Below the pieces are notes generated by a model. It made no database searches, had not been told where the DNA came from, and saw nothing but the letters and a program-made list of their open reading frames with translations. From Candidatus Nitrospira allomarina (GTDB lineage: Bacteria; Nitrospirota; Nitrospiria; Nitrospirales; UBA8639), in assembly GCF_032050975.1 (NCBI RefSeq), contig NZ_CP116967.1, positions 2,415,001 to 2,479,000 of the forward strand: 64,000 bases of DNA. Direction: 5' to 3'. The translations under genes were made by a program, and so were the position numbers. Position 1 is the first letter of the stretch. Every line of letters begins with the position of its first letter. This document shows positions 25,018 through 32,220 of the stretch, one piece after another.

Positions 25018-26388
25018 TTAATTGTTGAGATTGACTTCAAGTCGCGCGCCTACCACGACGGCGTTATTCCTGCCGGGAACCGTCCCGGGATTAATGACGT
25101 ATTGAAAATCCGGTTGAATGACGAGGTTTTGATTCACAAAGATGGAATACGTGCATTCCAGCGTGATCTCCGTATTTTCAACCCGTTGTCCTGCCCGCCG
25201 TTGAGACTGTTTATACTCATGGCTATTCACTGCGGCTGCCACCCCGAACGCGGTTCGGTCAATGTTTCGCCCCGGAATTAATCCCTTATAGATGAACCCG
25301 CCGCCATAATACTGGGAAATGCGGTTCACATTGGGGTCAGCCATTCCGGCTCGGCCAAAGAGAGTCAATCCTTGATCTTTGTCGTCCTTTTCATAATACA
25401 CATCATATTCCGCTAACCCATATATCCCGAAAGTGCCATTTTGTTTTACCGGTTCTCCCGAACTATTGACCTTGTTGAGTTGATCCAGGGAAGTGGTGTA
25501 CCCCCAGAATCCGAGGGCAACTTTGGCTTCATACACGAGAGGAGCGGATCTTCCAATCCGGCGGAAGATCAGACGACGAGGGAGCTCTTGGACCGTTTTT
25601 TCCTTTGTTTGTGTTAAATCAGCCGTGTTGTATTTGTAATATGCCAATTCCATGGAACCGAACAGGCCATCATCTTTTTTTAAACGAACATGAGTACCCC
25701 GAGCATTATTGGGATCCCCCGGAATGCCATCGGCGACCACGGCGCGAACCATGAGAGAATCGGTGAGGATGGCTTGCGCCCTGATTCCCAGAGAGGTTGC
25801 AGGAAAGGTGGACAGGTTGTTTCTGCCACCCGCTCCAAGTTCCGCTCCAGTCCCGAAGGAGCTATTCAGAAAAAGTGTCGACGCGGATACGATGACATCA
25901 AACTCTGAGGTGATATCATACAGGCCGGCAAGCAGAGAAACGCGTTTAAAAAGATTGTGCTGGTACCAGGCTTCGAACAGTTTCCATGTATCTGGTGCCG
26001 CAATGTTGCTCACCCCTTGGATGTCACCGACATTGTTGCTTGGATCGCCCCCATACAAGCCCAAGCCATACAGAAAAACCGTACCCCTCCAGCTAGGAAC
26101 TAATTTTTTTATATCGACGGTGAGCAAAAGATCCAGATCGCCGGTGAGAGTGGTTTTTCGATGCACGCCGCCGGATATATTGGAGAGGATATCCATCGTA
26201 TTGGTGACTTCCAGGAGGAGTCCCTGATCCTTTAAACTTTTTTGGGCAGCCTTTGGTTTTTCGATGATCTTTTCCAATTGTTCAACCGCCTGACTTTCTT
26301 CAGAATAGGCTGGCATCGGAATCAACAATACCAAAAGGAATAGTCCATACACGGTTGTAAGAATCATTCTTGTTGGGGAGAGTCTCAT
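25018..26388 (-). CDS. OprB-family carbohydrate-selective porin
   Basis: 456 residues: a signal peptide (to about residue 30, AYSEE), a short coiled or linker region, then a beta-rich body with the OprB pattern (GDLDLLLTVDIKKL...GTVFLYGLGLYGG, WKLFEAWYQHNLFKRVSLLAGLYDITSEFD, SSFGTGAELG) and a last strand AVVVGARLEVNLNN without a terminal Phe, ending in Asn. OprB porins sit in the outer membrane and pass sugars or other small solutes; the substrate cannot be told. This gene is good evidence for a double-membrane organism. Confidence 0.82.
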   Translation of the reverse strand: MRLSPTRMILTTVYGLFLLVLLIPMPAYSEESQAVEQLEKIIEKPKAAQKSLKDQGLLLEVTNTMDILSNISGGVHRKTTLTGDLDLLLTVDIKKLVPSWRGTVFLYGLGLYGGDPSNNVGDIQGVSNIAAPDTWKLFEAWYQHNLFKRVSLLAGLYDITSEFDVIVSASTLFLNSSFGTGAELGAGGRNNLSTFPATSLGIRAQAILTDSLMVRAVVADGIPGDPNNARGTHVRLKKDDGLFGSMELAYYKYNTADLTQTKEKTVQELPRRLIFRRIGRSAPLVYEAKVALGFWGYTTSLDQLNKVNSSGEPVKQNGTFGIYGLAEYDVYYEKDDKDQGLTLFGRAGMADPNVNRISQYYGGGFIYKGLIPGRNIDRTAFGVAAAVNSHEYKQSQRRAGQRVENTEITLECTYSIFVNQNLVIQPDFQYVINPGTVPGRNNAVVVGARLEVNLNN

Positions 26389-26554
26389 GCTGGTGAATCA
26401 GGTTCGTACCGGCTTGGACCTTCAGATTTTGTGGATGAGGCTAATGCGTGTGAAATCAAATATTCTATTGATGCCGTAAATCAGCCCGTGAAGGCAGGCA
26501 GGGGCAGCACTGGTTTGTGGCCTGCTACCATTCCCCATGTGCGTTTCCCGGTCC

Positions 26555-27022
26555 CTAGGCTTTTTCATCTTTCTGGTTGGCCAGGGTCGTTAAATAGTAG
26601 TCGAGATGTTTGGCGAATAATTGCCGGTCCCGTTGACTCAGGGCCGACGGCCCACCGGTTTCGACACCGCTGGCCCGGAGGGTCTCCATGAAGTCCCGCA
26701 TCATGAGGCGGGCTTGAATCGTGTCGGGTGAATGCATCTCCCCGCGCGGATCAAGCGCATGCCCACCCTTCGCAATCACCTCGGCGGCAAGCGGAATGTC
26801 AGCGGTGATCACCAGGTCGCCGGCCTCGAGCCTTTTCACGATTTCGGAATCCGCCACATCAAATCCATCGGCGACTTGGATGGCCGAAATATAGGGTGAC
26901 GTCGGGGTATACAAGAGGCGATTGGCGACAAGCGTCACCTGGACCGCCGTCCGGTCTGCGGCGCGAAATAAAATTTCCTTTATCACCTTGGGGCAGGCAT
27001 CGGCATCAACCCAGATTGGCAT
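26555..27022 (-). CDS. YaiI/YqxD family (UPF0178) protein
   Basis: 155 residues with the family signature [20 protein letters not shown] at the start, then [28 protein letters not shown] and [28 protein letters not shown]. The fold is PIN-like and the conserved aspartates (D6, D8, D58, D72) suggest a metal site, but no activity is established. AAAGGGCG precedes the start. Stand-alone gene. Confidence 0.92.
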   Translation of the reverse strand: MPIWVDADACPKVIKEILFRAADRTAVQVTLVANRLLYTPTSPYISAIQVADGFDVADSEIVKRLEAGDLVITADIPLAAEVIAKGGHALDPRGEMHSPDTIQARLMMRDFMETLRASGVETGGPSALSQRDRQLFAKHLDYYLTTLANQKDEKA

Positions 27023-27140
27023 GGTCGCCCTTTATAGTTGAGGAGTAAACAGGAACCGTGTTTTTTGGATGTTGTAAAAGTCCATCCGGATTAAAAGAAG
27101 ATGAGGACGATGTTGTTTCATAAGAACGGGAAGTGCACGT

Positions 27141-27995
27141 TCACTCACACTTTGTGACCCAGACCCCGACATGAAGGCTTGAGCCTGGGGGCCCAACGAA
27201 GGATCCCTCGATGGGCGGTACGGATTCGGGCAATCTTGCGACGGCCACGGCAATATGATCGGTTCCGGCCATGGTTCCACCAGTGGGATCAAATCCCTTC
27301 CACCCGGCCCCTGGCAGGTAGACTTCGGCCCAGGCATGGGTGGCGCCATAATCGGTTGCTGATGGTGGGGCGTGAAGATACCCGCTGACAAAGCGCGCGG
27401 CGAGACCCAAGCACCGTGCGGCTTCCATAAACAGCAAGGCAAAATCACGGCATGAGCCGGTGCCGTATTCCAGTGTTTGCCCCACCGTTTGAACGCCAGG
27501 TTCTTCCCGCACGCGATAGGACAGGGTTTGGTTGATGTGGGTACCTAGCCGCTGCAAGAGTGTGTAGGTTTGAATCGGTTCAGTGGAGTGCCAGAACCCG
27601 GCTATCCATTCAGTCAGTTGAGTTTTGGTGTTCGGCTCAGGAAAAGCCATGTAGGGTAATAGCATGATCCGGTCATCGGGTTGATAGGCAAACGGATAAT
27701 TAACCGCGTAGTCGGCGACGAGAAAGTCCAGTGGAGCCTCATTGAATTGCTGGATCAAGACTTCGCTCTCAATCACGAGCTGGTTGGCAGGCACCTCGAA
27801 GGTGGCCGTGGCCACCGAATTGCCTTCCACGTCCCGATGCCACAGCAGGGTAGCCGGCGGTGTGAGCTTCAGGTTTAACGACTCAATGTGCAGGTCATAG
27901 TCTTCCCTCGGACGCAGACGCAAGTAATGCGGTCCGAGCGTCACCGCTCCGGAAAAATTATAATAGGTCCGATGAAGAATCTTATAACGCTGCAT
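27141..27995 (-). CDS. Transglutaminase-like cysteine protease-fold protein
   Basis: 284 residues. An N-terminal bacterial transglutaminase beta-sandwich (YKILHRTYYNFSGAVTLGPHYLRLRPRE, about 1-95) precedes the catalytic core with Cys in GTGSCRDFALLFMEAAR, His in ATHAWAEVYLPGAGWKGFDPTGG and Asp in the same block, so the Cys-His-Asp triad is complete. No signal peptide; cytoplasmic. Relatives often lie beside alpha-E proteins and circularly permuted ATP-grasp proteins in a peptide-modifying cluster, but those are absent here. Confidence 0.87.
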   Translation of the reverse strand: MQRYKILHRTYYNFSGAVTLGPHYLRLRPREDYDLHIESLNLKLTPPATLLWHRDVEGNSVATATFEVPANQLVIESEVLIQQFNEAPLDFLVADYAVNYPFAYQPDDRIMLLPYMAFPEPNTKTQLTEWIAGFWHSTEPIQTYTLLQRLGTHINQTLSYRVREEPGVQTVGQTLEYGTGSCRDFALLFMEAARCLGLAARFVSGYLHAPPSATDYGATHAWAEVYLPGAGWKGFDPTGGTMAGTDHIAVAVARLPESVPPIEGSFVGPPGSSLHVGVWVTKCE

Positions 27996-28077
27996 CTATT
28001 AGCCTAAACCCTACTTTCAACGGCAACCAGGCCTGGTTTAAGTGACTACCGGTAGGCACGTCTTTTTGAGTAATAAA

Positions 28078-28536
28078 TTAGCCATCAACCCAGAGAACCT
28101 CTTTGCCCAGTTCGTCGTTTCGTCGACCGAGGATGACATGAGCTGTCTGGATATATTCTAGCTGATTTCGAATAGCCGGAAGTTTGGCATGGTCATAAAT
28201 CCAACTCTCCCCGGGCTTCTTCATCTCAAGTGCAAGTAAATTGTCCGTGTCCGAGCCTCGTTTATGAACAATGAAGTCTGGAAACACCGTTGTCGCACGG
28301 ATCTCACAATTTTCGGTTTGACGGCGTTTTAGGTTTAGACGTTTGGGATCATCAAAGTGCCGATTGTATTCATAGTCGACATTGAAGCCTTCAGTTACCA
28401 TTTTACCGAGGTACCGGGCGAGATGATGCGAAAGTGCGCGCTCTGTGACATTCAAGTCTAGATGTTGCGGCTCGTTCTCTATGAGTAGGTTGATAGCCTT
28501 GTTGACCAGATTATTGTCGATAGCTTCACGATTCAT
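28078..28536 (-). CDS. Putative PD-(D/E)xK nuclease-fold protein
   Basis: 152 residues from the ATG at 28536; an upstream frame to 28656 exists, but relatives I recall begin near this methionine. The body (NLVNKAINLLIENEPQHLDLNVTERALSHHLARYLGKM...NVDYEYNR) leads to FPDFIVHKRGSDTDNLLALEMKKPG, where Asp and E-x-K are placed as in the PD-(D/E)xK nuclease core. Related hypothetical proteins are common in accessory regions and may be DNA-acting, but activity is not demonstrated. No methyltransferase or other defence gene is adjacent. Confidence 0.65.
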   Translation of the reverse strand: MNREAIDNNLVNKAINLLIENEPQHLDLNVTERALSHHLARYLGKMVTEGFNVDYEYNRHFDDPKRLNLKRRQTENCEIRATTVFPDFIVHKRGSDTDNLLALEMKKPGESWIYDHAKLPAIRNQLEYIQTAHVILGRRNDELGKEVLWVDG

Positions 28537-28696
28537 TCGCGGTTCACTTACAAGTAATCCATAATTAGACCGGTTTGAATAACGAATAAGATATGGAGTG
28601 CAGATTTTTTGTCCGTATGACAGGTCACGGGGCTCTTGCCTAGGCCTTCTTCTCAAGATTTTCCGCCATTCGCAGAGTTGGAGTGCCTCAGGAATT

Positions 28697-28722
28697 GTGG
28701 GCTTCGCTTAGGCGAAGCCCAC
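28697..28722 (-). terminator. Hairpin downstream of the small Lys-rich gene
   Basis: GTGGGCTTCGC at 28697-28707 pairs with GCGAAGCCCAC at 28712-28722 around TTAG. It lies 27 bases beyond the stop of the 28-residue gene on the minus strand. No T-run, so perhaps factor-dependent. Confidence 0.5.
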
Positions 28723-28748
28723 CATTTCGATCGAAGAATGTGTCTCGC

Positions 28749-28835
28749 CTATTTCTTTTTGTCCTTTTTTTTCTGTTGATCGGCTTTTTGCTTTTGCGCT
28801 TTGTCTTTGTCTTTTTTTCCGCCTTTGTCTCCCAT
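28749..28835 (-). CDS. 28-residue Lys/Gln-rich small protein
   Basis: An ATG at 28835 stands six bases after a strong AAGGAGG (about 28842-28848) and opens a frame of 28 codons of very unusual composition: MGDKGGKKDKDKAQKQK at the start, ending in DKKK, more than half Lys. Very small basic proteins with an MGDK-start occur in many bacteria and remain uncharacterised; I rely on the ribosome-binding site and on the hairpin placed just behind the stop. The opposite strand frame (28683-28877) is the shadow. Confidence 0.65.
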   Translation of the reverse strand: MGDKGGKKDKDKAQKQKADQQKKKDKKK

Positions 28836-29056
28836 GGTGTTCCTCCTTTCTTTCTAAGATTGACCGTCTTTCCGTGAAGGGTGCTCCGAACTATTTATTT
28901 GGATCCTGTGATTGGCTATTTCCCTAATCCTTAGGATCAACGATTAAGCTTACCATGATACTGGGGTAAGAGATCCGTTTAGACGCCCTTTCAATCCATC
29001 GACGGGCTTTCCAATTTTTAGACCATCCTTTCTTTCGTCATGCCCCTCTTCTTTTT

Positions 29057-30526
29057 TCATGGGGGTGTACCAGGATTTTGAGCACAGCGGAAACCAAGAC
29101 CTCCATCCGTGTGGGTTGGTAAAGCAGAAGAGCGCAATGCTGCTCTCAGATATTCGTCCTTGGCGTTCCATGCTCCACCTCGTATAACTTTTTGGGAACC
29201 CGCGACGGTCTCATTCGCATCCCGGTCTGGATTCCGCAATTCATCCCAGGTATCTGCCGTCCACTCACTCACATTTCCGGCCAAGTCATACACTCCATAG
29301 GGACTTCTATCCTTTTCGAATGTTCCGACCGGAGAAAGTTTTGACACGTCAAAGTCTCCAAATGTGGCGAAATTTGTGTATTGGCTCGTCGGTGGCTCAT
29401 TGCCCCATGGATACATGCGTCCGTCGGTTCCTCGTGCGCTTTTCTCCCATTCATCTTCGGTCGGTAATCGCTTCGTGGCCCAATGGCAGTAGGCTTTGGC
29501 CTCCGGCCATGTCACGCCGACGACTGGGCGATTGGCATCCCGGGACATATTGATATGATCCCAATATTCCGGGGATGTTCGACCGGTGACCTGTAGAAAT
29601 TTCCCATACCGTTCAATGGTGACTTCATTTTTGTCGATGAAGAATTCTTCCACATAGACGGTATATCGACTCCCTTCGGTAATGTCCCCGGTTCCTGAGC
29701 GTGATTCTAGATTCGTTTCAAACTGCCCTGCAGGGATCCGAACCATCGGCGCACCGTCTGCGCCTGAAATTTCTCGTGATAACGAGTCGCTCCCCGATGG
29801 TTCCACATGCCATCCTTTCAGTGCGATCGACAAAACCGGTGTGGAAACTGCATATCCCAGACGTCCCTGAGCATCTGTCACGACTCCGATCACTTTGCCA
29901 TTTAGCAGAAGGGGGCCACCCGAATGGCCTTCCTCCACTAATGCCTGAAACATCAGGTATGGCCCTTTACTCCCGCTGATATTTCCGGTTGAGACAGTCC
30001 AGGGAGCGAGATTAGGTGGAAATCCGATAAAGGTAATGGGTTCTCCCCCCGAAGCTTGTGTTGTCTGATCGAGCGGAAGCGCCACGAGTCCATCTGGAAG
30101 GGTATCGGAAACACGCAACGTGGCCAACCCGTTCTCATTGGTGCCATCGATGCCTAATACCTGTGAAGCAAACGATTGATGGGGAAGAGGAAAGAACCAC
30201 ACCTGTGGCTTGCTATCTCCGGAAATCACATGTGCGGCAGTCACGATGTAGGCGGCGTTCCTGTCGAGCTTCACGATAAATCCCGTTCCGACATTGGGTT
30301 GCCCATTTACGATCGCAGTAATTTTGACGACGCCCTTCTTGAACTCTTCAATCTCCGCGGCCTCCGCGACACAAACAACACCGGGAAAGAGCAGAAAGAA
30401 AGAGAGAGACATGATGCGGCCGATAAAAGGTACCCGTATCCATGAATGGCCCCGCACCCTATTGGAGGCTGTCGATGTTCGTTGGTTCTTGTTTGTTCTG
30501 ATGGTTGGGACAACCGTTGGGTTCAC
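29057..30526 (-). CDS. Trypsin-like domain fused to a SUMF1/FGE-like domain
   Basis: 489 residues from a GTG; a signal peptide begins at about residue 39 (MSLSFFLLFPGVVCVAEAA), so an ATG at 30412 may be the real start. Residues 60-245 form an HtrA/trypsin-like domain with His in YIVTAAHVIS and Ser in EEGHSGGPLL, but the expected Asp (D in DLAVL of HtrA) falls at Gly in NENGLATL. Residues 258-485 are a SUMF1/formylglycine-enzyme-like domain (MVRIPAGQFE, VTWPEAKAYCHWATKRLPTEDEWEKSARG, YPWGNE, DLAGNVSEWTAD, VIRGGAW). The FGE copper-binding cysteine pair is not apparent, so this is probably a lectin-like or binding module. Exported. Confidence 0.8.
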   Translation of the reverse strand: MNPTVVPTIRTNKNQRTSTASNRVRGHSWIRVPFIGRIMSLSFFLLFPGVVCVAEAAEIEEFKKGVVKITAIVNGQPNVGTGFIVKLDRNAAYIVTAAHVISGDSKPQVWFFPLPHQSFASQVLGIDGTNENGLATLRVSDTLPDGLVALPLDQTTQASGGEPITFIGFPPNLAPWTVSTGNISGSKGPYLMFQALVEEGHSGGPLLLNGKVIGVVTDAQGRLGYAVSTPVLSIALKGWHVEPSGSDSLSREISGADGAPMVRIPAGQFETNLESRSGTGDITEGSRYTVYVEEFFIDKNEVTIERYGKFLQVTGRTSPEYWDHINMSRDANRPVVGVTWPEAKAYCHWATKRLPTEDEWEKSARGTDGRMYPWGNEPPTSQYTNFATFGDFDVSKLSPVGTFEKDRSPYGVYDLAGNVSEWTADTWDELRNPDRDANETVAGSQKVIRGGAWNAKDEYLRAALRSSALPTHTDGGLGFRCAQNPGTPP

Positions 30527-30663
30527 CGAAAATTTTCTCTTTAGTCGGGAGTGCCTAGGCTACCTGCGCTTTTTTTTTCTTTGGCCGCAACTCACTTTAC
30601 CATGATCCAAAAATAATAGAATCATTTCGGTGCCCGTCTGTATTGTGAACCGTTTAGACTCGC

Positions 30664-32178
30664 TCACGCTCGGTCTCCCGACCGGGGGATGTTGAGCCCA
30701 TGTTCTGGTCGAATGAAGATCCAACAGAGTCCGCCGAGTAGGGCAATCCCGGCGCCGATGCCGAGAGAGACCGACCAGCCGAAGGTGTCAGCCAGCCAGG
30801 GCGTCAGTGTGGGGGAGAGGGTTCCACCCAGGTTGGCGCCGGTGTTCATGAGGCCTGAGAGGGTGCCGGCGTAGGGTTTGGATAAGTCCGTGGTCGAGGA
30901 CCAGAATGGGCCAACCGTGAAGTAGAGCCACCCAGCGCCGAGCGAGAGGAAGCCGATTGCGACATAGGGCGCTTCGATGTTGGCGCCGATAATGATAGAA
31001 AACGCGGCCAGAATCATTCCTGCTCCTCCCACGCTCGCGCGGCCACGGTTGATCCCGTATTGTTCGGTGAGACGATCGGTCACCCATCCTCCCAATGGGC
31101 AGAAGATGGCCATCGCGATAAACGGCGCCGAGGCGAAGAAAGCACCTTGAAGGATGGCAAAACCCCTTACATTGACGAGGTAGAGATAGAACCAGGACAT
31201 ATAAACATAGGCGACATAGCCGAGACAGGTGTAGCTGAGCGTGAGCCACCAGACGGTGGGTGTGGTGAGGATGGCTTTCCAGGGGACGGTGGTCGTCTTT
31301 GACTTCTGATCAGGCGCTGGTTCGTTTTTCTTTCCGGTTTGTAGTGGGGAGGTGGAGTTGGGGTTGTCCTTCTTCCCCCCGGTCCCGTTGCCTTTTGCCT
31401 GTGAGGCTGGAGGCCGTCCTTCACGTGTTTCGAATTCGGTGGAGACATCATGGACCGTTCCCCAGGCCTTGCCGGATCGTCCTTCCAAGGGAGCAGGAGG
31501 GGCGGGAAGAGATTCCGAACCCTCGATCAGTTCGGCCTCCGCGGTGTTGACATGTGCATGTTGCCTGGGATGATCGGTTGCGTACCAGTACCACAAGAGG
31601 GCGATGCCAATACCTAACCCGCCTGCGACATAAAACGCCGTTTGCCAGCCATAATTGACCATGATCCAGGCGGTGAGAGGTGGTGTGAGGGCTGAGCCCA
31701 GGCCGATCCCTCCGATGGTGATGCCAATGCCTAACCCCCGTTCATTCGGGGGATGCCAGTTTGCGACGGCTCGATTGAAATTGGGCAGCGCAGCGGCTTC
31801 GCCGATGCCGATGAGGAATCGCACAACCATGAGTGAGCCCATTATTCCGATCAGGTTGGCCAGTGGGAGCGTGGGAGCGACGGCCGTGAGAGCTGTAAAG
31901 ATCGACCACCAGATGAGGGCGAAGGTCAATATGCGACGTGGTCCCCAGCGATCGCCCAACCAGCCACCGGGAATTTGAAAGAGGGCGTAACCAAAGACAA
32001 AGGCCGAAAAGATTTGACCCATTTGCAGATCGGTGAGACCGAGTGCCGGCATCATTTGGCGGGCGGTGACGGAAATATTCACCCGGTCGATATAAGTGAT
32101 GATGCTGATAAGGAGGAGCAGAAGAAGAATTCGCCAGCGAATTCGAGTCGGTGGGGGGGAGGATGAAAGCTGGTGCAT
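30664..32178 (-). CDS. MFS transporter, anion:cation symporter type
   Basis: 504 residues with twelve membrane helices. Helix 1 (ISIITYIDRVNISVTARQMMPALGL), the FGYALFQIPGGWLGDRWGPRR loop and FLIGIGEAAALPNFNRAVANWHPPNERGLGIG are those of the ACS family (hexuronate, glucarate, tartrate and similar organic anions). A long Pro/Gly/Lys-rich cytoplasmic loop of about 90 residues (about 215-300) joins the two halves, longer than usual. Substrate unknown. It follows the tRNA nucleotidyltransferase fusion gene by 42 bases and may be cotranscribed. Confidence 0.88.
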   Translation of the reverse strand: MHQLSSSPPPTRIRWRILLLLLLISIITYIDRVNISVTARQMMPALGLTDLQMGQIFSAFVFGYALFQIPGGWLGDRWGPRRILTFALIWWSIFTALTAVAPTLPLANLIGIMGSLMVVRFLIGIGEAAALPNFNRAVANWHPPNERGLGIGITIGGIGLGSALTPPLTAWIMVNYGWQTAFYVAGGLGIGIALLWYWYATDHPRQHAHVNTAEAELIEGSESLPAPPAPLEGRSGKAWGTVHDVSTEFETREGRPPASQAKGNGTGGKKDNPNSTSPLQTGKKNEPAPDQKSKTTTVPWKAILTTPTVWWLTLSYTCLGYVAYVYMSWFYLYLVNVRGFAILQGAFFASAPFIAMAIFCPLGGWVTDRLTEQYGINRGRASVGGAGMILAAFSIIIGANIEAPYVAIGFLSLGAGWLYFTVGPFWSSTTDLSKPYAGTLSGLMNTGANLGGTLSPTLTPWLADTFGWSVSLGIGAGIALLGGLCWIFIRPEHGLNIPRSGDRA

Positions 32179-32220
32179 GGGGAATGAATAGAAAACTTGC
32201 CGGGAGAACGAACCGGAAGG

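Noticed and set aside
27032-27448. 138-codon minus-strand frame overlapping the transglutaminase-like gene
   Set aside because: Out-of-frame shadow; the overlapping frame has the full catalytic triad.
28683-28877. Plus-strand 64-codon hydrophobic frame
   Set aside because: Opposite strand of the small Lys-rich gene; Phe/Leu richness is the complement of Lys codons, and the ribosome-binding site lies on the minus strand.
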